From assembly GCA_964414425.1 (NCBI GenBank), contig CAYPWL010000023.1:1-57449 (forward strand): a stretch of DNA of 57,449 nt, read 5' to 3'. Shown piece by piece: positions 35,827 through 44,862 of the stretch (position 1 is the first letter of the stretch; the number at the start of each line of letters is the position of its first letter). The DNA comes from GYS-P2D sp964414425 (GTDB lineage: Bacteria > Bacteroidota > Bacteroidia > Chitinophagales > Saprospiraceae). The notes under the pieces are model-generated. The model made no database searches, was not told where the DNA came from, and was given only the letters and a program-made list of their open reading frames with translations. Both the position numbers and the translations under genes were made by a program.

Positions 35827-36666
35827 ATGTCTATAGTTTACGAATCAAGATATGCCTCAAGTCCAAAGGCTGTTAAGAAATATGATACAACAGAACTCAG
35901 AGGCGAGTTCTTGATTGATGATCTGATGCAAACAGGTAAGATCAAAATCACTTACACTCACTATGATCGATATTTAGCAGGTGGTGCCGTGCCTACCACT
36001 CCACTTATATTAGAAACTATAGATCCATTGAAATCCGAGCATTTCCTTGATCGTAGAGAAATAGGAATCATTAATGTAGGGGGCTCAGGTAGCGTAGAAG
36101 TAGATGGTACAACGTATGAATTGAACTTAAAAGACGCGCTCTACATCGGCATGGGAGCTAAAGAGGTCATATTTAAGTCCAACAATGCTGATCAACCTGC
36201 CAAGTTCTATTTCAACTCAGCACCCGCACATCACGGCTATCCAACTAAAAAGGTAAGCTTGGCTGAAGCCAATAAGATTGAATTAGGGTCCTTCGAAACG
36301 GCCAACCACAGGATCGTCAGTCAGATGATCATAGGTGGAGTTGTTACTACTTGTCAGTTGCAGATGGGTATGACAGAACTCAAGGCTGGTAGTGTGTGGA
36401 ATACCATGCCTGCGCATGTACATGACCGTAGGATGGAGATCTACTTTTATCTCGATGTGCCAGAGGGCCACTCTGTGTGTCATTTTATGGGTCAACCTCA
36501 AGAGACCAGACATATCTGGATGCAAAATCATGAGGCAGTTATCTCTCCGCCGTGGTCTATACACTCTGGTTCAGGGACATCTAACTACACATTTATCTGG
36601 GGTATGGCTGGGGAAAACCTGGACTACAACGATATGGACAAAGTGGATATCCCTAATTTAAAATAA
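35827..36666 (+). CDS. kduI: 5-keto-4-deoxyuronate isomerase
   Basis: A 279-residue double-cupin isomerase that turns 5-keto-4-deoxyuronate into 2,5-diketo-3-deoxygluconate. It has GIINVGGSGSVEVDGTTYEL in the first half and the metal-binding C-terminal MPAHVHDRRMEIYFYLD (His, His, Glu), then PPWSIHSGSGTSNYTFIWGM. The length is standard. It lies in the operon between uxuA and kduD. Confidence 0.96.
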   Translation: MSIVYESRYASSPKAVKKYDTTELRGEFLIDDLMQTGKIKITYTHYDRYLAGGAVPTTPLILETIDPLKSEHFLDRREIGIINVGGSGSVEVDGTTYELNLKDALYIGMGAKEVIFKSNNADQPAKFYFNSAPAHHGYPTKKVSLAEANKIELGSFETANHRIVSQMIIGGVVTTCQLQMGMTELKAGSVWNTMPAHVHDRRMEIYFYLDVPEGHSVCHFMGQPQETRHIWMQNHEAVISPPWSIHSGSGTSNYTFIWGMAGENLDYNDMDKVDIPNLK

Positions 36667-36672
36667 TCAACC

Positions 36673-37461
36673 ATGGACTTATTCGATCTAAAAGGGAAAA
36701 TAGCATTGGTCACCGGTGGCACGCATGGACTCGGTATGGCCATGGCCAAAGGTATAGGTGAAGCAGGGGCGACCATCATCGTCAATGGTAACTCCTCAAG
36801 TGAAAAAATCAAAAAAGCTGTTGCCTACTATCAGAGTCATGGCATCCAATCGCATGGATACAGATTTGATGTGTCTAATGAAGCTGAGGTTAGTGCCGCT
36901 GTAGCGAAAATAGAGAAGGAGGTTGGACAGATTGACATCCTATTGAACAATGCTGCTATCATCAAGCGAGTGCCTCTTGCTGACATGGAGGTGGCCGACT
37001 TTAAGGAAATTATAGAGATAGACCTGGTCGCACCATTCATCGTGTCTAAGCATGTTGTCAAAGGCATGATCAAGAGAAAACAGGGGAAGATCATCAACAT
37101 CTGCTCGATGATGACAGAACTGGGGAGAAATACCGTTGGCGCTTACGCATCGGCGAAAGGTGGACTGAGGATGCTCACCCGCAACATGGCTACAGAGTGG
37201 GCTAAACATAATATCCAGGTCAATGGTATTGGGCCGGGGTACTTTGCGACCTCGCAGACTGAGCCAATCCGTAAGGATGGACATCCATTCAATGAGTTCA
37301 TCATCAATAGGACCCCCGCTGCAAGATGGGGTGATCCCAGTGACCTGGCTGGCTCTGCTATCTTTTTAGCGTCTAAGGCCAGTGATTTTGTCAATGGACA
37401 TATACTCTATGTTGATGGTGGCATACTAGCGACTATAGGTAAACCAAGTAATGAAAATTAG
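36673..37461 (+). CDS. kduD: 2-deoxy-D-gluconate 3-dehydrogenase type SDR
   Basis: A 262-residue short-chain dehydrogenase: cofactor motif TGGTHGLGMAMAKG, NNAA (90-94), catalytic Ser in NICSMM and Tyr/Lys in AYASAKGG, closing with YVDGGILA. Context fixes the call as KduD, reducing 2,5-diketo-3-deoxygluconate to 2-keto-3-deoxygluconate. It follows kduI by six bases. Confidence 0.93.
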   Translation: MDLFDLKGKIALVTGGTHGLGMAMAKGIGEAGATIIVNGNSSSEKIKKAVAYYQSHGIQSHGYRFDVSNEAEVSAAVAKIEKEVGQIDILLNNAAIIKRVPLADMEVADFKEIIEIDLVAPFIVSKHVVKGMIKRKQGKIINICSMMTELGRNTVGAYASAKGGLRMLTRNMATEWAKHNIQVNGIGPGYFATSQTEPIRKDGHPFNEFIINRTPAARWGDPSDLAGSAIFLASKASDFVNGHILYVDGGILATIGKPSNEN

Positions 37462-37472
37462 CATCTAACATT

Positions 37473-38648
37473 ATGGTTTCGTTCAAATATTTCATGCTTT
37501 CTTTCTTAATTCTATCCTGCATCGCCTGTAACCCTACTCAGGTGCCGTTGAAGACAATTGTTATTACTAATGCACTGCCTTTTGAGCGATCAAACGAAAC
37601 GGTCACAATAGACTTGCAAGGGATTGCCAGTCAGAGTGAGAAGGCCTTTTCTATCGTTCAAGCTGGAAGTGAGACACCACTGCTCTCCCAGATTGTGGAT
37701 ATCGACGAGGATGGCGTGCCAGATCAATTGTTATTTCAACCTAGCATAGCAGGAGAGTCAAGTGAGACTTTCGAATTGCTCGAATCATCGGCTGATAGCT
37801 CCAGTACTCAGGACCTAACGTGCTTCTCAAGATTCGTCCCCGAGCGCACTGATGATTACGCTTGGGAAAATGATAAGGTGGCGTTTCGCACATTTGGACC
37901 CGAAGCACAACGGATGAAAGAAGCCGGTATAAAGGGCGGCACCCTCACCAGCGGAATTGACGGATGGCTCAAGCGTGTTGATTACCCGATCATCGATAAG
38001 TGGTATCATAAAGAGACATCAGACTTAGGATCTTACCATGAGGATACGGGCGAGGGCTTGGATAACTTTCATGTCGGAGTAAGTAGAGGTATAGGAGGAA
38101 GTGCCGTCCCAATTGGAGGTAACTATGTCGTCTCTAAGAACTTCGTTACGTGGAAAACGCATAGTGTAGGCCCTATCAGAACCAGCTTCACCCTCACCTA
38201 TGAGAATTGGAGCGCTGGAGATAAGACGGTTGAAGAATCCAAAACAATTAGCTTAGATCGAGGATCACATCTGTCTCATATCCAGCATAATATACAAGGT
38301 GTTGATACCATAGCGATAGGTTTGACCTTGCATGAAAATGATGGAGAGGCTACAGTCAATATGGACCAAGAGTGGTTATCCTATTGGCAGCCTCATGGAG
38401 ATTCTGATATAGGTATGGCGGTGGTCATCTGCGATGGCGCCATGGTCGACTCAGACAAATACATCACTGATGCTAAGGATGAGAGTCATCTCTACGCTTG
38501 GGTTAAGGTGAACGGTAACGAGGCTTCCTATTATTCGGGCTTCGGATGGCGTAAGAGTGGTCAGTTTAATAGTTCTGAAGAATGGAATAATTACATTCAA
38601 CAGTTTGCCCAGCAGTTGGAGACACCTTTAACTATAGAAGTACAGTGA
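37473..38648 (+). CDS. DUF4861 lipoprotein
   Basis: A 391-residue lipoprotein (signal MVSFKYFMLSFLILSCIAC, lipid Cys19 or Cys16) of the DUF4861 family. Recognisable stretches are VPERTDDYAWENDKVAFRTFGP, SYHEDTGEGLDNFHVGVSRGIGGSA and LTLHENDGEATVNMD. The family is repeatedly found beside uronate and polysaccharide-lyase genes in Bacteroidota, and its activity is not known to me. Placement after kduD, two bases before dctP, suggests a role in handling oligo- or monouronates at the cell surface. Confidence 0.85.
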   Translation: MVSFKYFMLSFLILSCIACNPTQVPLKTIVITNALPFERSNETVTIDLQGIASQSEKAFSIVQAGSETPLLSQIVDIDEDGVPDQLLFQPSIAGESSETFELLESSADSSSTQDLTCFSRFVPERTDDYAWENDKVAFRTFGPEAQRMKEAGIKGGTLTSGIDGWLKRVDYPIIDKWYHKETSDLGSYHEDTGEGLDNFHVGVSRGIGGSAVPIGGNYVVSKNFVTWKTHSVGPIRTSFTLTYENWSAGDKTVEESKTISLDRGSHLSHIQHNIQGVDTIAIGLTLHENDGEATVNMDQEWLSYWQPHGDSDIGMAVVICDGAMVDSDKYITDAKDESHLYAWVKVNGNEASYYSGFGWRKSGQFNSSEEWNNYIQQFAQQLETPLTIEVQ

Positions 38649-38649
38649 T

Positions 38650-39627
38650 ATGACACTTTATCGGTTCGCAATACTATTCATACTCCTTACGACTTTCAAC
38701 AGTTGTCATCAATTGAATGGAGTTACTGTACTGCGACTCGGTCATGGTTTGGATGTCAATCATTCGGTGCATAAGGCGATGGTCAAGATGTCCGAAGAGC
38801 TGGAAGAACTGTCCTCAGGACAGATGAGTATCAAGATCTATCCCAGCCAGCAGTTGGGTACTGAGCGACAATGTCTCGAACTATTACAGATCGGGAGCTT
38901 AGATATGACTAAGGTATCTGTAGGCGTACTCGAGAACTTTGCCCCACAGATGAAGGTTCTGGGCCTACCCTATATGTTCAGAGATAGAGCGCATTCTTTC
39001 TCGGTTTTGGACGGGCCGATAGGCCAGAGGCTCCTGGATGAAGGCGAACAGTATTGGCTGAAAGGCTTGGGATATTATGATGCCGGCAGTCGGAGCTTTT
39101 ATACCAAGGAGAATCCTGTAAACAGCCCCGAAGATCTTAAGGGACTCAAAATCAGAGTAATGGAAAGCGTCACCGCTATGGATATGGTTAGAGGATTAGG
39201 TGGATCGCCTACTCCGATATCATGGGGCGAGCTGTATACGGCACTGCAGCAAGGTGTGGTAGATGGAGCAGAAAACAATCCGCCCAGCTTTTACCTCTCT
39301 CGACATTACGAGGTATGCAAGTACTACTCTCTTGACGAACACACCGTACTACCTGATGTCCTCTTGGGGAGTACTCATATGTGGAACAAGCTCAATACAC
39401 AAGAACAAGCATGGCTAAAAGAAGCCGCAGCGAGGTCCATCAAATATCAACGTAAATTATGGATGACCTCCGAAAATGAAGCCTTAGAAGCCATCACAAA
39501 AGCTGGCGTACAAATCATCAGACCCGACAAAACGCTCTTCTCCGAAAAAATCAAAGATACTTTTGAGAAGTATCAGGACGATCAGGCTATATCAGAGCTC
39601 ATTCAAGCAATTCAACAGACGAAATAG
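38650..39627 (+). CDS. dctP: TRAP transporter solute-binding protein
   Basis: A 325-residue DctP-family substrate-binding lipoprotein (signal ending TFNSC, lipid Cys19). Signatures are SGQMSIKIYPSQQLGTERQCLELLQIGSLDM, LPYMFRDRAH and the specificity-helix region LKGLKIRVMESVTAMDMVRGLGGSPTPISWGELYTALQQGVVDGAENN. The conserved Arg in IRVM binds the ligand carboxylate. With kduI, kduD and uxuA, the ligand is probably a hexuronate or unsaturated uronate. The permease genes follow after an unrelated gene. Confidence 0.93.
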   Translation: MTLYRFAILFILLTTFNSCHQLNGVTVLRLGHGLDVNHSVHKAMVKMSEELEELSSGQMSIKIYPSQQLGTERQCLELLQIGSLDMTKVSVGVLENFAPQMKVLGLPYMFRDRAHSFSVLDGPIGQRLLDEGEQYWLKGLGYYDAGSRSFYTKENPVNSPEDLKGLKIRVMESVTAMDMVRGLGGSPTPISWGELYTALQQGVVDGAENNPPSFYLSRHYEVCKYYSLDEHTVLPDVLLGSTHMWNKLNTQEQAWLKEAAARSIKYQRKLWMTSENEALEAITKAGVQIIRPDKTLFSEKIKDTFEKYQDDQAISELIQAIQQTK

Positions 39628-39650
39628 ATATCAGCAACTAAAGGGAGTAA

Positions 39651-40316
39651 ATGAAATATCTATCATTATTTATAATATCAATATTTGGATTGAATCTTAA
39701 CGGTCAAACAAATTTCCAAATGGATGTGATATCAAAGTTCTGGATAGAATTCGAAAAAATTGAAGAAACTTTATCTGAGTTACCCCCTAATGAAAGGCTT
39801 GATCTAATTTACGAAGGGGTTAATGAGAAGTTTGATGCCTTATATGTTGAATGCTCAGCAGAGAGATACAATGAAGGTAAATTCCATGTAGTATTCTCGG
39901 CTAATGGAAATAAAAACTACTTTGATTTGGTGAACAACATTATAAAAGCTCAACCGAAGTTGAAGCACTTTATAGCAACAGGTTTTAGACAAGCCAATAT
40001 AGAATACGAGGGAATCGTGTATGAAGATTTAAATCTAAGAATTGATGAGATGTATTTTAGTCCTCTTGAGTTTGAAGACGGTTTAGGTATGTATTTCTAC
40101 GTGCCAAATTCAAATAAGGTACATAACAATAATACGATCCTAAATTATGGCGCAATAGCGATAGACAACCTAATAGGAGAAGTAGAATTTGCGACTAATA
40201 TTGTAGCCTATGATTTCTTTCTGATAGAACAAGCAGAAGAAGGAACTCAATTAATACCACTTAGGTCCCTTTCAGTATTTATTCAAAAAAGAAAAATGGA
40301 ATCTAACAAGCAATAA
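39651..40316 (+). CDS. Exported protein interrupting TRAP genes
   Basis: A 221-residue exported protein (signal MKYLSLFIISIFGLNLNGQ) with no family I recognise. The mature part is a soluble alpha/beta-looking domain rich in Glu, Asn, Phe and Tyr. It lies between dctP and dctQ, which are normally adjacent, with 23 bases before and 55 after. Its codon use looks more AT-rich than its neighbours, as if inserted later. A short region of about 50 bases before dctQ keeps no TRAP coding sense. It could be a cargo gene or a lineage-specific partner. Confidence 0.65.
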   Translation: MKYLSLFIISIFGLNLNGQTNFQMDVISKFWIEFEKIEETLSELPPNERLDLIYEGVNEKFDALYVECSAERYNEGKFHVVFSANGNKNYFDLVNNIIKAQPKLKHFIATGFRQANIEYEGIVYEDLNLRIDEMYFSPLEFEDGLGMYFYVPNSNKVHNNNTILNYGAIAIDNLIGEVEFATNIVAYDFFLIEQAEEGTQLIPLRSLSVFIQKRKMESNKQ

Positions 40317-40371
40317 TAACGTCAAAATTAGCTATGCCCCGAACCGCCAGATACCAACAACTAACATACTT

Positions 40372-40845
40372 ATGACCCAAGTCAGAAATACTATCGATCT
40401 TATTCTTGCCAGGACACTTGTCTTCCTGATGGCGTTAATGGTCATCAATGTATTATGGCAAGTGGCGAGTCGATTCATTTTAGGATCGCCCAGTTCTTTT
40501 ACAGATGAGTTAGCTCGATACCTAATGATATGGATCGGCATCCTGGGAGCGGCGTATGTGTCGGGCAAGAACATGCATGTATCAATAGATGTGTTAGTGA
40601 GGAAATTCAGTGATGTTGGACAGCGAAGGCTCAAGTTTTTAGTTACTGCCTTGATCATTTTGTTTTGTCTGGGTGTCATGGTAATCGGTGGGGGCAGATT
40701 AGTATATATTACTCATGTCTTGGACCAGCACTCTCCAGCACTACAAATGCCACTATCAGTGGTCTACAGTATCATCCCGATCAGTGGATTGCTGATTGTC
40801 TTTTATAAATTATCGGACCTTCTAAATAATGAGAGATGGAGTTAA
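40372..40845 (+). CDS. dctQ: TRAP transporter small permease
   Basis: A 157-residue DctQ-type small subunit with four membrane segments: FLMALMVINVLWQVASRFILG, the conserved SSFTDELARYLMIWIGILGAAYVSGKNMHVSIDVL, and two C-terminal helices ending in a short KLSDLLNNERWS. It overlaps dctM by 10 bases. Confidence 0.94.
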   Translation: MTQVRNTIDLILARTLVFLMALMVINVLWQVASRFILGSPSSFTDELARYLMIWIGILGAAYVSGKNMHVSIDVLVRKFSDVGQRRLKFLVTALIILFCLGVMVIGGGRLVYITHVLDQHSPALQMPLSVVYSIIPISGLLIVFYKLSDLLNNERWS

Positions 40846-42131
40846 TACCGATACTGGTTCTTGTATTAGGCTTCATAAGCCTCCTCATCATCGGCATGCC
40901 TGTGGCATGGAGCATCGCTACATCGTCTTTGCTGACCTTGTTAGTGAGTCTACCGACTATGCCTGCCCTAACTACAGTAGCACAACGGATAGCAACAGGC
41001 TTAGATAGCTTCGCATTACTGGCCATACCACTGTTTATACTCTCGGGAGAACTTATGAATAAGGGAGGGATCGCTAAGCGGCTCATTGCCTTTGCTAAGA
41101 CATTAGTCGGATCACTCCCAGGTGGTCTGGCACTGATTAATATCATATCTGCTATGCTGATGGGTGCCGTTGCGGGTAGTGCTATGGCGGCAGCATCTGC
41201 CATGGGAAGTATCCTCGGACCAGAGATGGAACGAGAGGGGTATTCTAAAGAATTTGGTGCAGCGGTCAATATTACTGCCTCTACTACAGGACTCGTGATA
41301 CCGCCGAGTAATGTGTTAATCGTGTATTCCTTGGCCAGCGGTGGTGTATCGATTGCAGCCTTGTTCTTAGCAGGATATATACCAGGCTTGCTGACTGGCT
41401 TATTCTTGATGATCGTTGCCGCCTTTTGGGCCAAGAAGAAGGGCTACAAGGTGGGTGAGCGCAGCTCATTTACGCAGATTATCAAGAGCTTCTCCAGTGC
41501 GCTGCTGAGCCTATTTTTATTAGTCGTTGTCATCGGAGGAATCGTCACAGGTATATTTACCGCCACTGAGGCGTCCGCCGTAGCAGTGCTTTACAGTTTG
41601 ATTCTCGGATTCTTTTACAAAGAGATCTCATTCAAAAACTTACCTGGCATCCTACTATCTGCATGCATCACCACATCAATTGTGATGCTATTAATCGGTG
41701 CGTCGATGAGTATGTCATGGGTCATGAGTTACGAAGATATCCCTCAAGAAATCAGCAATGGCCTATTAGCCTTGAGCGACAATCCAATCATCATACTTCT
41801 CATCATAAATCTCATATTGCTCTTTGTAGGCATATTCATGGATATGACACCTGCTGTCTTGATATTCACTCCTATATTCCTTCCGGTCGTTGTCAAGCTG
41901 GGGCTGGATCCAGTACATTTCGGGATAATCATGGTGTTAAATCTATGTATCGGGCTATGTACACCGCCAGTGGGATCGGTGCTCTTTGTGGGTGTCGGGA
42001 TAGCGCAAACTACTATAGACAAGGTTGTAAGGCCCTTACTCCCTTTATTCATTGCTATGATCGTAGCACTCTTTTTAGTGACCTATTTCCCAGAATTAAG
42101 CCTTTGGTTGCCAAGACAATTTGGCTTTTAG
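40836..42131 (+). CDS. dctM: TRAP transporter large permease
   Basis: A 431-residue DctM-type large permease with about 12 membrane segments: GMPVAWSIATSS at the start, FILSGELMNKGGIAKRLI, GAVAGSAMAAASAMGSILGPEM (the G/S/A-rich core), VIPPSNVLIVYS, and IFMDMTPAVLIFTPIFLPVV near the end. With dctP and dctQ it forms a sodium-driven uptake system of the inner membrane. Confidence 0.96.
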   Translation: MELIPILVLVLGFISLLIIGMPVAWSIATSSLLTLLVSLPTMPALTTVAQRIATGLDSFALLAIPLFILSGELMNKGGIAKRLIAFAKTLVGSLPGGLALINIISAMLMGAVAGSAMAAASAMGSILGPEMEREGYSKEFGAAVNITASTTGLVIPPSNVLIVYSLASGGVSIAALFLAGYIPGLLTGLFLMIVAAFWAKKKGYKVGERSSFTQIIKSFSSALLSLFLLVVVIGGIVTGIFTATEASAVAVLYSLILGFFYKEISFKNLPGILLSACITTSIVMLLIGASMSMSWVMSYEDIPQEISNGLLALSDNPIIILLIINLILLFVGIFMDMTPAVLIFTPIFLPVVVKLGLDPVHFGIIMVLNLCIGLCTPPVGSVLFVGVGIAQTTIDKVVRPLLPLFIAMIVALFLVTYFPELSLWLPRQFGF

Positions 42132-42331
42132 AGGACCTTTTCTTTAGGACTATTTGAGTAGCTCGATTGTATAAGACCTATGTGATCCTTGACTCCTAAT
42201 TAATGTGATCAGATTTGTAGGCGATCCTCTTCCCTTGTTATGTACATCGTTTGTCGGTTAATTCAAATCCTGCGATCTTAAAAAGACATTAAAACTTATA
42301 TCTTCAAGCACCATTTCACAAGACTTATCTC

Positions 42332-44848
42332 ATGAAGACGAAACTACTATTAGCCCTTTGTTTTTGTTACGCTTTAGTTGCTCAAGGACAACTGCAGCAC
42401 CCTGATGACTTTCTTCCCCATAAACTCGGTGAGCAGTTCACGCCACATCATATGCTCATAGACTACTTTGAGCATGTCGCAGAAAATAGTCCACTGGTCA
42501 AAATAGTGGAATACGGACGCACGAGAGAAGATCGCCCGATGATGGTCGCAATCATCGCATCAGAAGAAAATCACAATCGACTCGAGGATATCCGCCTTAA
42601 CAATCTGCGTATGGCAGGGCTCGAGGATGGCGCAGTAGATGAAGACTTGGCTCAGGCCATCGTATGGCTCAGCTATAGTGTACATGGCAATGAGGCAGCA
42701 GGTAGTGAGAGCTCACGCATCGTACTGTACAAACTGGCAGATCCAGATAATGAAGCCACCAAAGAATGGCTCGAAAACACAATCGTAATCATGGACCCCT
42801 CAGTTAACCCTGATGGCTTCGATAGGTATACGCATTGGATACGAGGCAATGGTAGCCTGAGCAATAATCCAGACATCAATGATATAGAGCACAATGAGCC
42901 CTGGCCAGGAGGACGTGTCAACCACTTCTACTTTGACCTCAACAGGGATTGGGCATGGCAGACGCAGATCGAGAGCCAGCAGCGCATGGTGCTCTACAAT
43001 CAATGGTTGCCACATGTACACGCCGATCTCCATGAGATGGGCCATGAGAGTCCTTATTACTTTGCCCCTGCTGCAAGGCCGTACCATAAGTTTATCAGCA
43101 AGTGGCAGCAAGATTTTCAAGTAACAATTGGTAAGAATCACGCTAAGTACTTTGATGATCGAGGGTGGTTATATTTTACTAAGGAGGTGTTCGATCTCTT
43201 CTATCCGAGCTATGGAGATACCTACCCTACTTTCTCAGGAGCCATAGGTATGACCTATGAGCAAGGTGGTAGCCGAGTCGGTGGTAGAGCGGTAGATCTC
43301 CGCAATGGAGAAGAACTGACCCTTATAGATCGCATCGACCATCATCGGACGACATCACTGAGCACTGTTGAGATAAGCTCTATCAACAAGGATGAACTGA
43401 TCCAGCAGTTTAGGGATTTCTTTGAGACCAGCTCTGAGAATCCACTGGGGGAATATAAGTCGTACGTCATCAAGCGAGATGCCTCAGGCAATCGCCTCGA
43501 GGAACTCGCTGAGTTACTCGATCGACAGGGCATCACATATAACACGGTGGGTGCGAGTCAATCAGGATCAGGATTTAGCTATCTATCAGGGGAGGAAGAG
43601 GACTATACAGCTGAGCCTGGAGATATGGTAATCTCAGCCTATCAGCCCAAGTCTGTGCTTACACAAGTCTTGTTTGATCCAGAGAGCGAACTCGAAGACT
43701 CGCTCACCTATGATATCACAGCATGGTCGCTACCCTATGCCTATGGGCTTGAGTCCTATGCGACAACCAAAAATGTCAAAGCAAATCAAAAATTACAGTT
43801 CGACAAATCCAAGAGCACTCTTGATGCACAGTATGGATATATCATCCCCTGGTCAGATATGAATGGAGCAAAGGCTGCAGCTACGCTTGCTGAAAATAAT
43901 ATCAGTTATCGAATAGCTTCCGAAGATGTGCAGTATGGCAACCATGCCGTAGAGGCTGGTGCCCTACTCATCACTCGTGCAGACAATCGCTCCCAGACTG
44001 ATGTTATGCTCTCAGTCCTTAGGACGATTCATGATACGGGTACTACGATCCTACCCATTGATTCAGGATTTGCCAATGCGGGACCAGACTTAGGGAGTGG
44101 CAGAAACTATCTTGCCGCAGCACCTAAAGTGCTCACCATCCGGGGAGATCGAGTAAGTGCCTATTCATTTGGTCAGATTAAATGGTACTTCAACACTGTC
44201 ATTAATTATCCGCTGACTATTATTGACATCAATGGTCTCGGTCGGGTGAATCTCGATGACTACAACACGATCGTGCTTCCCGATGGATTCTATCGCTTGT
44301 CCAATATGGCCGAGATCACTGATTGGGTGAGCGACGGTGGCAAACTCATCGCTATAGGCGGTGCTAACAGGCTATTATTAGACAACGATGATTATGCTCT
44401 CAAGAGTCATGCGACAAGTGATGAGAAGAGTGCTGAACAAAAAGAAAATAGACAGGCCGATCTTGCAGCCCGCTACAATCACTATAGTGAGCAGGAACGT
44501 CAAGCCATCTCTAACTTTATCCCTGGAGCTATATTCAAGTTGCAGCTTGACCCAACACATCCCTTAGCCTTTGGCTTGGGAGATCACTACTTCTCACTGC
44601 GTACCAGTAGTACTCACTATCCGCTGATGACCGATGCTTACAATGTAGCTTATCACCCACAGGATGAAGAAATGGTACTCGGATTTGCGGGAAATCAGAT
44701 CAAAGAAAAACTCAAAGACACTGTTGTGTTCGCCGTTGAAGACTCTGGACGAGGGTCCGTCATCTATATGGTAGACAATCCTCTGTACAGAGGATTTTGG
44801 CACAACGGACTGTTTTTGTTTAGCAACGCCTTGTTTATAGTAGAATGA
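42332..44848 (+). CDS. Exported M14 zinc carboxypeptidase-family protein
   Basis: An 838-residue exported protein (signal MKTKLLLALCFCYALVAQ). The M14 domain at about 35-350 has zinc ligands His118 and Glu121 in SVHGNEAAG, the third His in HVHADLHEMGHES, the SVNPDGFDRY loop, and the catalytic Glu in IGMTYEQGG. The middle and C-terminal region (about 375-838) include a glutamine-amidotransferase-like fold (TIVLPDGFYRL, GGKLIAIGGANRLL), as in other large M14 proteins of Bacteroidota. It probably degrades peptides or amidated polymers outside the cell. It is convergent with the S74 gene, 14 bases away. Confidence 0.9.
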   Translation: MKTKLLLALCFCYALVAQGQLQHPDDFLPHKLGEQFTPHHMLIDYFEHVAENSPLVKIVEYGRTREDRPMMVAIIASEENHNRLEDIRLNNLRMAGLEDGAVDEDLAQAIVWLSYSVHGNEAAGSESSRIVLYKLADPDNEATKEWLENTIVIMDPSVNPDGFDRYTHWIRGNGSLSNNPDINDIEHNEPWPGGRVNHFYFDLNRDWAWQTQIESQQRMVLYNQWLPHVHADLHEMGHESPYYFAPAARPYHKFISKWQQDFQVTIGKNHAKYFDDRGWLYFTKEVFDLFYPSYGDTYPTFSGAIGMTYEQGGSRVGGRAVDLRNGEELTLIDRIDHHRTTSLSTVEISSINKDELIQQFRDFFETSSENPLGEYKSYVIKRDASGNRLEELAELLDRQGITYNTVGASQSGSGFSYLSGEEEDYTAEPGDMVISAYQPKSVLTQVLFDPESELEDSLTYDITAWSLPYAYGLESYATTKNVKANQKLQFDKSKSTLDAQYGYIIPWSDMNGAKAAATLAENNISYRIASEDVQYGNHAVEAGALLITRADNRSQTDVMLSVLRTIHDTGTTILPIDSGFANAGPDLGSGRNYLAAAPKVLTIRGDRVSAYSFGQIKWYFNTVINYPLTIIDINGLGRVNLDDYNTIVLPDGFYRLSNMAEITDWVSDGGKLIAIGGANRLLLDNDDYALKSHATSDEKSAEQKENRQADLAARYNHYSEQERQAISNFIPGAIFKLQLDPTHPLAFGLGDHYFSLRTSSTHYPLMTDAYNVAYHPQDEEMVLGFAGNQIKEKLKDTVVFAVEDSGRGSVIYMVDNPLYRGFWHNGLFLFSNALFIVE

Positions 44849-44862
44849 TGAGCTTGTAAGCT

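Noticed and set aside
36283..37394. Several minus-strand frames opposite kduI and kduD
   Set aside because: All are antisense shadows of two well-conserved enzymes.
40781..41434. Minus-strand 217-residue frame opposite dctM
   Set aside because: A shadow of the highly conserved DctM coding frame; composition is Pro/Ala/Ile-skewed and no known domain is visible.
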